Of a stretch of DNA of 50,000 nucleotides, positions 9,410 through 18,026 are shown piece by piece (positions within the stretch are counted from its first letter, which is position 1; every line of letters begins with the position of its first letter). The stretch spans positions 1 to 50,000 of the forward strand of contig JAGWZE010000012.1 of assembly GCA_018969015.1 (NCBI GenBank). The letters are read 5' to 3'. The notes beneath the pieces were generated by a model, which saw nothing but the letters and a program-made list of their open reading frames with translations, had not been told where the DNA came from and ran no database searches. A program made the translations under genes and the position numbers. Source of the stretch: Alphaproteobacteria bacterium (GTDB taxonomy: Bacteria > Pseudomonadota > Alphaproteobacteria > Caulobacterales > Aquidulcibacteraceae).

Positions 9410-9880
9410 TCACGGCGCGCCGGCGATCGCCGGATCCAGCTCCGCGAGTTTGCGCCGTCTCTCGGCGTAGCGACCGCCGAGTGCAGGTGTGCTCAGGAAT
9501 ATGCCGACGATCTTTTCCGCCGAAGCCGGATCGACAACGTCGGCGCCGAACAGGAGCATGTTGGCGTCCCCGTGCTGGCGCGCCCAGACCGCCTCCTGTT
9601 CCGTGTGCACGAGCGCCGCGCGTATGAAACCGAACCGGTTGGCCGTCATCGCCATCATTTGCCCGCTGCCGCAAATGCCGATCGCGAAATCCGACCGGCC
9701 TGCCCTAAGGTCCTTCGCCAGGGCGACAGCGTAGTCCATGGCGTCGACGCGCAGATCCGACGACGACGTCCCGAGGTCGCTCACGACAAGCCCCTGAGCC
9801 GCAAGCGCCGCGCCGATGCGGCGCTTCAACTCGACCCCGCGATGGTCAGCGGCGATCGCAATTGGCTTACTGGTCCTCAT
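9410..9880 (-). CDS. rpiB: Ribose 5-phosphate isomerase B family (RpiB/LacAB)
   Basis: 156 residues, the usual RpiB size. It starts PIAIAADHRGVELKRRI with the conserved ADHxG. It then has DLGTSSSDLRVDAMDYA, and ICGSGQMMAMTANRFGFIRA, which carries the catalytic Cys and the CGSG loop. RHGD-like ARQHGDANMLLFGADVV follows. RpiB interconverts ribose 5-phosphate and ribulose 5-phosphate, and some relatives isomerise allose or galactose 6-phosphates. The serine in CGSG and the QMMAM after it differ slightly from the common CGTGIGMSI, so the substrate is less certain than the fold. Confidence 0.88.
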   Translation of the reverse strand: MRTSKPIAIAADHRGVELKRRIGAALAAQGLVVSDLGTSSSDLRVDAMDYAVALAKDLRAGRSDFAIGICGSGQMMAMTANRFGFIRAALVHTEQEAVWARQHGDANMLLFGADVVDPASAEKIVGIFLSTPALGGRYAERRRKLAELDPAIAGAP

Positions 9881-9919
9881 GACCCGCTCCCGCCAGACAG
9901 ATAAACCGCGGCCAAGGTC

Positions 9920-12454
9920 TCACGCCCGCATCGCGTCGGCCACCAGATCCTCCGTCGCCTCGGCGAGGATGGCGTCCTGGGCTTCGCCGTAGATCGGCTC
10001 GCGGCCGACTTCGAGCATAATGGGCACGGCGAAGGGGGAGATGCGCGGCAGGTCCATGTGCGTGATGCGGCCCTGCACGCGGGCAAGCAGCGCGCCGAGG
10101 CGCTTGATGTCGAGGAAGCCCTCCCCCGCGTCGGCGAAGGCCGCTTCGAGCAGGACGTGATCTGGCTCGTGGGCGCGCAGCACGTCGTAGATGAGATCGG
10201 CGGAGAACGTCACCTGACGCCCGGTTTTCTCCGCCCGCGGACTTTTGCGCTCGATCAGGCCGGAGATGACGGCGCAGGTGCGGAAGGTGCGCTTCATCAG
10301 CGCGCTTTCGGCGAGCCAGGCGTCGAGATCATCGCCCAACATGTCCTGATCGAACAGCGCGGCGAGATCGACATCGCCCATCGGTTCGAGACCCCAGACC
10401 GCCATCGCGTATTCGCTCGCGACGAAGCCCATCGGCTTCTTGCGCAGACGCTCTAGGCGGCGCGTCAGGAGCATGCCGAGCGTCTGATGCGCGAGGCGGC
10501 CGTCGAACGGGTAACAGACGAGATAGTGTTTGCCGGCGCGGGGAAACGTCTCCACCAGGAGATGATCCGGTTTCGGCAAAGCCGAGCGCAGGCGCTGCAT
10601 CTTGAACCATTCGCGCACCTGCGCCGGCAGCCGCCGCCACGCGGCGGGGTCGTCGAGCATGGCGCGCACGCGGCTCGCGAGGAAGGTGGAGAGCGGAAAC
10701 TTTCCGCCATTGTAGCTCGGGATCTTGGGCGCTTCGGCGTCGACGGCGCGGGTGGCGATCACGTCGGTCTCGCGCAAGGCTTCGAAGCGCAGGATCTCGC
10801 CGGCGAAAAGGAACGTGTCGCCGGGCGTGAGGCCTTCGATGAAATACTCCTCGATCTGGCCGAGTTTCTTGCCGAGCCGCAGGGCGCCGCCGGGCGCGCC
10901 CAGGGGCGATCCGGGGCGCGGCCGCGGGCCCATGCCGAGCCGGACGTTCAGCATCGTGGCTTCCACGATCGCGCCGACATTCATGCGATGCTGCTGCGCG
11001 ACCTGCGCATTGCGCGCGCGCCAGCGGCCGGTCTTGGGATCCTGCACGATGCGGCGGTAGCGGTCATAGGCGCGCAGCGCGTAGCCGCCGGTGGCGACGA
11101 GATCGAGCACGCGATCGAACTGGCGGCGCGAAAGATCCTTGTAGGGATCGGTGGCGGCGATCTCGGCATAGAGGGCATCGGCGTCGAACGGCGCCGAGCA
11201 GGCCACGCCCATGACGTGCTGGGCGAGGCAATCGAGGCCCCCGATGCGTGGCTCGCCGCCATCCAGCGCGCCCTCCCTCACCGCCTCCTGCGCGGCGCGA
11301 CATTCGAGCACCTCGAAGCGGTTCGTGGGCACGAGCAGCGCGCGCGACGGCTCGTCGAGGCGGTGGTTGGCGCGGCCGATGCGCTGCACGAGGCGCGAGG
11401 AGCCTTTCGGCGCGCCCATCTGGATGACGAGATCAACATCGCCCCAGTCGATGCCGAGATCGAGCGTGGAGGTGCAAACGACGGCCCGCAGCACGCCGCG
11501 CGCCATCGCCGTCTCGACCTTGCGGCGCTGCTCGACGTCGAGCGAGCCGTGATGCAGGCCGATGGGCAGATTGGCGTCGTTGATGCGCCAGAGTTCCTGG
11601 AACGTCATCTCCGCCTGCGCGCGTGTGTTGACGAAGACCAGCGAGAGGCGCGCCGCCTGGATCGCCGCATAGACCTCGGCGATGGCGTGCCGCCCGGTAT
11701 GGCCCGACCAGGGAATGCGCGCATCGGAAGCGAGCACGTCGATGACCGGCGCGGCGCCGGGCGCGCCGGTGACGATCAGGTCCGCGCTGTCCGTATGCGG
11801 ATCGAGCCAGCGGCCGAGCGCAAGCGGATCGGCCACCGTTGCGGAAAGCCCGATGCGGCGGTGCGTGGGCGCGAAGGTGCGCAGTCGCGCCAGCGCAAGC
11901 GCGAGCAGATCGCCGCGCTTGGTGGGCGCGAGCGCGTGCGCCTCGTCGATGATGACGGCGCGGAGATCGGCGAAGTATGCGTCGGCGTGTTCGGAGGCGA
12001 TCAGCAGCGCGAGCTGCTCGGGCGTGGTGAGCAGCACGTCGGGCGGGCGCGCGCGCTGGCGTTGGCGCTTGGCGGGCGGGGTGTCGCCCGTGCGGCTCTC
12101 GATGCGGGCGGCCAGATCCATCTCCCGCGCCGGGCCGAGGAGATTGCGCTCGACGTCCGCGGCGAGCGCTTTCAGCGGCGAGACGTAAAGCGTGTGCAGC
12201 GCGTGCGGGCGCACGGGCGATGCGCCCAGCGCGGCGATCTCGATCAGGCTCGGCAGGAAGCCCGCCAGCGTCTTGCCCCCGCCGGTGGGGGCGATGAGCA
12301 GGCTCGAGCGGCCCGCCTGGGCGCGGGCGAGCACGGCGAGCTGATGGGGCCGCGGCGCCCATCCACGGGCCGCGAACCACCCGGCAAACGGCTCGGGCAC
12401 GGCTGGAGGCGGCGCGGCGGCGGGTTTTCTGGGACGGGTCGGGCCTTTGGCCAT
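9920..12454 (-). CDS. Ligase-associated DNA damage response DEXH-box helicase (Lhr-like)
   Basis: 844 residues, the length of the Lhr-core helicases of the ligase-associated set. Motif I is LLIAPTGGGKTLAGFLPSL, motif II VIIDEAHAL, and motif III LSATVADPLALG. The second RecA domain has VFVNTRAQAEMTFQEL, VCTSTLDLGIDWGDVDLVIQ and QRIGRANHR. A winged helix and the Lhr-specific beta-barrel region follow. In bacteria this helicase accompanies an ATP-dependent DNA ligase, a metallo-beta-lactamase exonuclease and a metallophosphoesterase. The exonuclease is 1.1 kb away (13566-14567) on the other strand; the ligase and phosphoesterase are not in the window. Confidence 0.93.
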   Translation of the reverse strand: MAKGPTRPRKPAAAPPPAVPEPFAGWFAARGWAPRPHQLAVLARAQAGRSSLLIAPTGGGKTLAGFLPSLIEIAALGASPVRPHALHTLYVSPLKALAADVERNLLGPAREMDLAARIESRTGDTPPAKRQRQRARPPDVLLTTPEQLALLIASEHADAYFADLRAVIIDEAHALAPTKRGDLLALALARLRTFAPTHRRIGLSATVADPLALGRWLDPHTDSADLIVTGAPGAAPVIDVLASDARIPWSGHTGRHAIAEVYAAIQAARLSLVFVNTRAQAEMTFQELWRINDANLPIGLHHGSLDVEQRRKVETAMARGVLRAVVCTSTLDLGIDWGDVDLVIQMGAPKGSSRLVQRIGRANHRLDEPSRALLVPTNRFEVLECRAAQEAVREGALDGGEPRIGGLDCLAQHVMGVACSAPFDADALYAEIAATDPYKDLSRRQFDRVLDLVATGGYALRAYDRYRRIVQDPKTGRWRARNAQVAQQHRMNVGAIVEATMLNVRLGMGPRPRPGSPLGAPGGALRLGKKLGQIEEYFIEGLTPGDTFLFAGEILRFEALRETDVIATRAVDAEAPKIPSYNGGKFPLSTFLASRVRAMLDDPAAWRRLPAQVREWFKMQRLRSALPKPDHLLVETFPRAGKHYLVCYPFDGRLAHQTLGMLLTRRLERLRKKPMGFVASEYAMAVWGLEPMGDVDLAALFDQDMLGDDLDAWLAESALMKRTFRTCAVISGLIERKSPRAEKTGRQVTFSADLIYDVLRAHEPDHVLLEAAFADAGEGFLDIKRLGALLARVQGRITHMDLPRISPFAVPIMLEVGREPIYGEAQDAILAEATEDLVADAMRA

Positions 12455-12567
12455 GGCCCATTGTGGCGGCCGCCGGCCGGCAGGCCAAGCATGTTAACGG
12501 GATCAAAAACCCCTTGCGCTAGGGTCAGCTTACATTTGGGCGTTCGCCCCTGCCGAGAAAGGCTCCC

Positions 12568-13287
12568 ATGATCTCCTGGCGTCTCGTGGCCGCGGCGGCG
12601 GCCGCCCTTCCCTTGCTGGCGTGCGGCGGCGACCATGGCGAGGCCAAGCATGGCGGCGGGAACGCCAAGGGCGAGGCGCATGCGCCGGTGCCGTCGCAGC
12701 ATGGGCTTCCGAGCAAGGCCGAGATCGCCGCGCTGTTCGACGAATGGAACGCCACGCTGCAGACCGGCGGCCCGCACGACATGGCGCTGCTCTATGCCGA
12801 GGACGGCGTGCTGCTGCCGACGGTGTCGAACGACGTGCGCTCGAACCGCGCCGAGATCGCCGACTATTTCGAGCATTTCCTCAAGCTCAAGCCGCGCGGC
12901 GTCATCAACGAGCAGCACATCGACGTGCTGGATTGGAACACCGCGGTGAACTCCGGCGTGTACACGTTCGACATGGTCAAGGACGGCCAGCCGACGTTCG
13001 TCGTCGCGCGCTACAACTTCATCTACGAGCGCGTCGGCGCGAAATGGCTGATCAAGAGCCACCACTCCTCCGCGATGCCGGAAGCCGTGACCGAACGCCC
13101 GCCGACGCTGGCGCAGGTGCTCGGTGAGCCGACGCCGCGGGCGGGCTACACGCCGGCGTCGTACGCGCCGGACGCCGGCCACGGCGAAGCGGCCGCGGAC
13201 CACGGCGAGACGCACGCCGAGCCTGCGCACGACGACCACGCCGCGCCGGCGGCGAAAGCCAAGAAGGCGGCCAAGGGGCATCACTGA
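12568..13287 (+). CDS. Lipoprotein with SnoaL/DUF4440-like (CaMKII association type) domain and His-rich tails
   Basis: 239 residues. A lipoprotein signal peptide ends in the lipobox LLAC (Cys19). Residues 20-48 are His/Gly-rich. Residues about 49-165 form an NTF2-like domain of the SgcJ/EcaC or CaMKII-association type: EIAALFDEWNATLQTGGPHD, MALLYAEDGVLLPTVSNDVR, FEHFLKLKPRG, YNFIYERVGAKWLIKSHHSS. The last 60 or so residues are Ala/Lys/Asp-rich with many His (AEPAHDDHAAPAAKAKKAAK then GHH). The core fold usually gives oligomers of unknown catalytic role. The His-rich ends suggest metal binding at the outer membrane or periplasm, which is inference. It stands between the two DNA-damage-response genes. 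Confidence 0.8.
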   Translation: MISWRLVAAAAAALPLLACGGDHGEAKHGGGNAKGEAHAPVPSQHGLPSKAEIAALFDEWNATLQTGGPHDMALLYAEDGVLLPTVSNDVRSNRAEIADYFEHFLKLKPRGVINEQHIDVLDWNTAVNSGVYTFDMVKDGQPTFVVARYNFIYERVGAKWLIKSHHSSAMPEAVTERPPTLAQVLGEPTPRAGYTPASYAPDAGHGEAAADHGETHAEPAHDDHAAPAAKAKKAAKGHH

Positions 13288-13323
13288 GGGACGCGGTCTC
13301 GCGTCAGCTTGAACCGCGAGTGG

Positions 13324-13490
13324 TTCACCCCTCATCCGGCCCTTCGGGCCGCCTTCTCGCCTGCAATCGATCCCCCGGATCGATTGCTTACGGCTCGAAC
13401 CCGCAAGGGGAGAAGGACCACTGCGGCGACCTTCTCCCCTTGTGGGAGAAGGTGGATCGCGAGCGAAGCTCGCGAGACGGATGAGGGGTG
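13324..13490. repeat. Palindromic intergenic repeat, family A, copy 2 (with nested hairpin)
   Basis: The element has the same ends as copy 1 (TTCACCCCTCATCCGG ... CGGATGAGGGGTG) and the CTTCTCCCCTTGTGGGAGAAGG hairpin. In the left hairpin the loop is replaced by an extra segment of about 45 bp that contains a perfect 11-bp stem GCAATCGATCC (13363-13373) / GGATCGATTGC (13377-13387). Confidence 0.85.
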
Positions 13491-13565
13491 TCAGCACCGC
13501 CTCCCACCAGCAGTGTGACCACCCAAGACCTAGCCAAACCCGGCCGCGCGTCGCATCTGTCTCCC

Positions 13566-14567
13566 ATGCGGCCCGCCGATCTCCTGTGCCCGCGGCCCGA
13601 GGGGCTCTATTGCGCGCCGGGCGGCTTTTATGTCGATCCGGTCCGGCCGGTGGATCGCGCGGTGATCACTCACGGCCACAGCGACCATGCCCGCGCCGGC
13701 CACGGCGCCGTGCTCGCCACGCCCGAGACGCTCGCGATCATGCGCGCGCGCTACGGCGAGGACTTCGCGGGGCAGACGCAGGCCGCCGCCTATGGCGAAA
13801 CCGTCCGGATCGGGAGCGTGGCGGTGTCGCTGGCGCCCGCGGGCCACGTGCTCGGATCGGCGCAGGCCGTGGTGGAGGCGAACGGGCTGCGCATCGTGGT
13901 CTCGGGGGACTACAAGCGGCGCCCCGACCCGACCTGCGCGCCGTTCGAGCCGATCGCGTGCGACGTGTTCGTTTCGGAAGCGACGTTCGCGCTGCCGGTG
14001 TTCCGCCATCCCGACGACGGCGAGGAGCTCGGCAAGCTCCTGGCGTCCGTCCGGCGCTTTCCCGAGCGGACGCACATCGTCGGGGCCTACTCGCTGGGCA
14101 AGGCGCAACGCGTGATCGCGCGGTTGCGCCAGCTTGGCTATGACGCGCCGATCTTCCTGCACGGATCGATGGAGAAGCTGTGCGCGCTCTACGAGGCGCA
14201 TGGCGTCGATCTCGGCCGCCTGGAGCCCGCGACGGGCGCCAAGCGCGACTTCGCCGGCGCGGTGGTTCTGGCGCCGCCCTCGGCCCTGCAGGACAAATGG
14301 GCCCGACGTTTCGCCGATCCCGTCGATTGCTTCGCCTCCGGATGGATGCGCATCCGCCAGCGCGCCAAGCAGCGCGGCGTGGAGTTGCCGCTCGTCATCT
14401 CCGACCACGCCGATTGGGACGAGCTCACCACGACCATCAAGGAAATCGCGCCGGGCGAGGTGTGGATCACCCACGGCCGCGACGACGCCTTGGCGCGCTG
14501 GGCGGCCCTGGAAGGCATCGCCGCGCGGCCGCTGCATCTGGTGGGCTACGAGGACGACGCGGAATAG
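13566..14567 (+). CDS. Ligase-associated DNA damage response exonuclease (metallo-beta-lactamase/beta-CASP)
   Basis: 333 residues from the ATG at 13566 (MRPADLLCPRPEGLYCAPGG). Zinc-binding motifs of the metallo-beta-lactamase fold are HGHSDHA near residue 38, AGHVLGSAQ, and SGDYKRRPDPTC. The beta-CASP part ends with ISDHADWDEL and VWITHGRDDALARW. This is the exonuclease of the set that also includes the Lhr-like helicase encoded at 9920-12454 on the other strand. The family is associated with DNA end processing during repair; substrate specificity is not shown by sequence. The frame is open upstream to 13488, but that part is repeat sequence. Confidence 0.92.
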   Translation: MRPADLLCPRPEGLYCAPGGFYVDPVRPVDRAVITHGHSDHARAGHGAVLATPETLAIMRARYGEDFAGQTQAAAYGETVRIGSVAVSLAPAGHVLGSAQAVVEANGLRIVVSGDYKRRPDPTCAPFEPIACDVFVSEATFALPVFRHPDDGEELGKLLASVRRFPERTHIVGAYSLGKAQRVIARLRQLGYDAPIFLHGSMEKLCALYEAHGVDLGRLEPATGAKRDFAGAVVLAPPSALQDKWARRFADPVDCFASGWMRIRQRAKQRGVELPLVISDHADWDELTTTIKEIAPGEVWITHGRDDALARWAALEGIAARPLHLVGYEDDAE

Positions 14568-14626
14568 GCGCGCGTGCGCCGGCGGCGCGAGCTTGCGTCT
14601 GGACCACTGGGCGCCGATAAGGGCGC

Positions 14627-15337
14627 ATGTATCGCCGCCTCGCCGCCCCGCTCATCGTCGAGACCGTGGAAGTGCTCGAACGCCGAATCGGCGAGCGCTT
14701 TCCGGACTCGGGGCTTTCGCGCGTGGCGGCGGAGCTCAGCGAGGTCGCGCGCGGAGCGTCCGAGCGCGTGGCGGCGCTGGCGCGGCCGGATTGGCGCATC
14801 CGCGCGGCCGTGGCGGTCGCGATCGTCGCCGGCGTCGCGGGACAGATCGCGCTTTTGCGCCTCGTGCATGTGGGGCCGTCCGCAGCGCTCGACGCCGTGA
14901 CGTTCGCGCAGGGGCTCGAGTCCGCGTTCAACCTTCTCGCGATCATCGGCGCGGCGGTGTGGTTCCTCTTGACGCTGGAGGAGCGGGTGAAGCGCGCACG
15001 GGCGCTTGCGGCGCTGCACGAGTTGCGCTCGCTCGCGCACGTCGTCGACATGCACCAGCTGACGAAAGACCCGACGATCCTGCTCGCGAATTTCCACCGG
15101 CGCACCTCGGCCTCGACGGCGCGGGCGATGAGCCGCTTCGAGCTGACGCGCTATCTCGAATACTGCTCGGAGATGCTCGCATTGCTCGGCAAGCTCGCCG
15201 CGCTGCACGCGGAGGGCGTGCGCGACGCCGTCGTGATCGAAGCGGTGAATGATCTAGAGACGCTCGCCGCCGATCTTGGCCGCAAGATCTGGCAAAAGAT
15301 CACCATCATCGAACAGCTCGACGAGGCGAAAGCCTGA
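14627..15337 (+). CDS. Conserved membrane protein of unknown function
   Basis: 236 residues. Two hydrophobic segments can be seen, about 60-80 (AAVAVAIVAGVAGQIALLRL) and about 98-117 (SAFNLLAIIGAAVWFLLTLE). The long C-terminal part is charged and mostly helical, with LAALHELRSLAHVVDMHQLT, and is likely cytoplasmic. The HELRSLAHVVDMHQLTKDP stretch looks strongly conserved, but I cannot attach a function. Its stop codon shares one base with the sfsA start, so the two are probably co-transcribed. Confidence 0.75.
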   Translation: MYRRLAAPLIVETVEVLERRIGERFPDSGLSRVAAELSEVARGASERVAALARPDWRIRAAVAVAIVAGVAGQIALLRLVHVGPSAALDAVTFAQGLESAFNLLAIIGAAVWFLLTLEERVKRARALAALHELRSLAHVVDMHQLTKDPTILLANFHRRTSASTARAMSRFELTRYLEYCSEMLALLGKLAALHAEGVRDAVVIEAVNDLETLAADLGRKIWQKITIIEQLDEAKA

Positions 15338-16035
15338 TGCGTTTTTCCGAACCGCTGACGCCCGCCAAGCTCGTGCAACGCTACAAGCGCGTGCTCGCCG
15401 ACGTCGTGTTTCCCGATGGCGCGCCCGCCACCGTGCACGTTCCGAACACGGGCAAGATGCTCGGCGTCTCCGATCCGGGCGCGACGGTGTGGCTGTCGAA
15501 GGCGCGGCCGGGACGCAAGCTCGGCTGGTCGTTGCATCTGGTGGAGGCCGACGGCGGCTTCGTCGGCGTGGACACCTCGTTGCCCAACGTGATCGCGACG
15601 GAGGCGATCCAGGCGGGCCTGATCGCGCCCCTCGCCGGCTACGAGAGCCTGCGCCGCGAGGTGAAGTACGGCCATGCGAGCCGCATCGACATCCTGCTCG
15701 AAAGCGCGGGCAAGCCGCCCTGCTATGTCGAGGTGAAGAACGTCCATCTGCGGCGCAGCGGCGATCTCGCCGAGTTCCCCGACTGCGTGGCGGCGCGGTC
15801 GTCGAAGCACATGGGCGAGTTGGCGGAGATGGTCGAGGGCGGGGCGCGGGCGGTGGTGGTGTTCGTCGTCCAGCGGATGGACTGCACGGCCTTTACGCCG
15901 GCCGCCGACCTCGATCCCGCCTTCGCGGCGGCCCTGCGGGACGCGGCGGCCCGGGGCGTCGAGGTGCTCGCCTATGCCTGCCGGGTGAGCCCCGAGGAGG
16001 TGGCGCTTTCGCATGGGCTTGCGGTGCGGCTGTGA
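15337..16035 (+). CDS. sfsA: DNA/RNA nuclease SfsA
   Basis: 232 residues, typical of SfsA. An N-terminal OB-like part (LVQRYKRVLADVVFPDGAPA, VHVPNTGKMLGVSDPGATVW) is followed by a PD-(D/E)XK-type nuclease part with RIDILLESAGKPPCYVEVKN, holding the D...E-x-K triad, and VVFVVQRMDCTAFTPAADLD. SfsA was first named as a sugar fermentation stimulator in Escherichia coli; a nuclease role is inferred from the fold. The start follows the preceding gene without a gap. Confidence 0.95.
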   Translation: MRFSEPLTPAKLVQRYKRVLADVVFPDGAPATVHVPNTGKMLGVSDPGATVWLSKARPGRKLGWSLHLVEADGGFVGVDTSLPNVIATEAIQAGLIAPLAGYESLRREVKYGHASRIDILLESAGKPPCYVEVKNVHLRRSGDLAEFPDCVAARSSKHMGELAEMVEGGARAVVVFVVQRMDCTAFTPAADLDPAFAAALRDAAARGVEVLAYACRVSPEEVALSHGLAVRL

Positions 16036-16203
16036 GGCGGCCATGTGAGGGCGTCGCGGGCGGACGCCCCGGCGCCGCTGAGCGCGCGGTCACGGTCGCG
16101 GACCGGCCCAAAAGCCGCCAAACGGCGTTCGACGACGCCGCCTGACGGGGTGGGTTTGGCGCCGCACTTGGTGTAGACTGCCGGCTATCGGATTGGATTT
16201 TTC

Positions 16204-17046
16204 ATGTACGTCGACGCCCACCTCGCCCCGTCCCGCAACACCGGCCACGTCAAGTTGTACGGGCCGGAGGCCTTCGCCGGGATGCGGCGCGCCGGCCGCC
16301 TGGCCGCCGAGTGCCTGGACATGATCCTGCCGCACGTGGTCGCGGGCGTGACGACCGCACGGCTCGACGACCTCTGCCGCGAGTTCGTGCTGGATCACGG
16401 CGCCCTGCCGGCGTGCCTCTATTATCGCGGGTATCGCCACACGATCTGCACGTCGGTGAACCATGTCGTTTGCCACGGCATTCCCGGCCCGCGCACGCTC
16501 AAGGACGGCGACATCCTCAACATCGACGTGACCGTCATCGTCGATGGTTGGCACGGCGACACGAGCCGGATGTATTCGGTGGGCGAGGTGTCGCGCCGGG
16601 CGATGCGCCTGATGGACGTGACGTACGAGTCGCTCATGCGCGGGATCGCCGCGATCAAGCCGGGCGCGCGCCTGGGCGACATCGGCCACGCCATCCAGGA
16701 CTACGTGGAGAAGCAGCGCTGCTCGGTGGTGCGCGATTTCTGCGGCCACGGGCTTGGCCAGGTGTTCCATGACGCGCCGAACATCCTGCACTTCGGTTCG
16801 CCCGGAGAAGGCCTGGAGCTGCGGCCGGGCATGATGTTCACCGTCGAGCCGATGGTGAACCTGGGCGGCGCGGCGGTGAAAGTGCTGAACGACGGCTGGA
16901 CCGCGGTGACGAAGGACAAGGACCTGAGCGCCCAGTACGAGCACTCCCTGGCCGTCACGGAAACGGGCGTCGAGATCTTCACGCTGTCGCCGACGGGGCT
17001 CCACAAGCCGCACGCGCGCGACGGCGCCATCGCCGATCCGCGCTGA
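16204..17046 (+). CDS. map: Type I methionine aminopeptidase
   Basis: 280 residues. It removes N-terminal methionine from new proteins and is cytosolic and metal-dependent. The five metal ligands are visible: D108 in ILNIDVT, D119 in [10 protein letters not shown]182 in [10 protein letters not shown]215 in TVEPMV and E246 in QYEHSLAV. The substrate histidine H91 lies in [11 protein letters not shown]. The first 20 residues form a short extension. The stop overlaps the radC ATG by one base. A non-coding stretch of 168 bp precedes it and probably holds the promoter, though I could not identify good hexamers. Confidence 0.97.
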   Translation: MYVDAHLAPSRNTGHVKLYGPEAFAGMRRAGRLAAECLDMILPHVVAGVTTARLDDLCREFVLDHGALPACLYYRGYRHTICTSVNHVVCHGIPGPRTLKDGDILNIDVTVIVDGWHGDTSRMYSVGEVSRRAMRLMDVTYESLMRGIAAIKPGARLGDIGHAIQDYVEKQRCSVVRDFCGHGLGQVFHDAPNILHFGSPGEGLELRPGMMFTVEPMVNLGGAAVKVLNDGWTAVTKDKDLSAQYEHSLAVTETGVEIFTLSPTGLHKPHARDGAIADPR

Positions 17047-17894
17047 TGGCCAAGAAGCCCGCGCCGCCGAGCTCAACTCTGGCGGATGCGGGCGGGTTCT
17101 TCCTGACGCCGCCCAATATGGGCGACGAGACGCCGGCGGCGCGGGTGATCACGCGGCGTGACGCCGCCGCGCCAGCGGCCCCTTCGTCGCCGCGCCCAAC
17201 GCCCTCCCCGCGCCGGACGGCCGCGCCCCATCAGACCGGGCACCGCGAGCGCCTGCGCGAGCGCTTCACGCAGGCCGGCCCGGACGCGCTGGCCGACTAT
17301 GAACTGCTCGAGCTGCTGCTGTTCCGGGTCATCGCCCGGGCCGACACCAAGGCGCTGGCGAAGGCGCTGCTGGCGCGGTTTGGCGATCTGGCGGGCGTGT
17401 TCGCGGCGGATCCGCGCCGCCTCGGCGAAGTCCCGGGCGCGGGCGCGGCGGTGGCGCTCGAGCTCAAGGCCATCCACGCGGCGATGACGCGCGCGATGCG
17501 GGCCGAAGCGATGCGCCGGCCGGTCGTATCGTCCTGGTCGGCGCTGACGAGCTACGTGAAGACCGTGCTGCAGCACGAGACGCGCGAGCAGTTCCGCGTG
17601 CTGTTCCTCGACCGCAAGAACCAGCTCGTGCGCGACGAGGTGATGTCGGAAGGCACGATCGACCAGGCGCCGGTCTACCCGCGCGAAGTGGTCCGCCGCG
17701 CGCTGGAGCTGGACGCGGCCTCCCTGATCCTGGTCCACAATCATCCCAGCGGCGATCCCAACCCGTCGGTGGCGGACGTCGCGATCACGCGGGACGTGAT
17801 CGCCGCGGCGAAGGCCCTGGGGCTCACCGTGCACGACCACGTCGTCGTCGGCCGGCACGGCATGGCGAGTTTCAAGAGCCTGGGCCTGATCTAG
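17046..17894 (+). CDS. radC: RadC family JAMM/MPN protein
   Basis: 282 residues. After an Ala/Pro-rich N-terminal region (about 30-60) comes the helix-hairpin-helix part [40 protein letters not shown] and [20 protein letters not shown]. The MPN domain follows, with the JAMM zinc motif [14 protein letters not shown] (H231, H233, D244) and an upstream Glu. RadC was once linked to recombination repair, but its biochemical role is unsettled. It is co-transcribed with map. Confidence 0.95.
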   Translation: MAKKPAPPSSTLADAGGFFLTPPNMGDETPAARVITRRDAAAPAAPSSPRPTPSPRRTAAPHQTGHRERLRERFTQAGPDALADYELLELLLFRVIARADTKALAKALLARFGDLAGVFAADPRRLGEVPGAGAAVALELKAIHAAMTRAMRAEAMRRPVVSSWSALTSYVKTVLQHETREQFRVLFLDRKNQLVRDEVMSEGTIDQAPVYPREVVRRALELDAASLILVHNHPSGDPNPSVADVAITRDVIAAAKALGLTVHDHVVVGRHGMASFKSLGLI

Positions 17895-18026
17895 CGCCTC
17901 CCCCGGTGACAGTCCGGTGAGCGCGCTGGACAAACCCCTCCCGACCGACGCACGCTGACGCCACCTCGCAAGACCGGCCGTAGACTGGCCTGCGAAGGGG
18001 GGCGCGGCGCCCCGCGGGAGGAGAGC

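Noticed and set aside
10487-12571. 694-residue open frame antisense to the Lhr-like helicase
   Set aside because: Shadow of a real gene caused by high third-position GC; no domain is seen.
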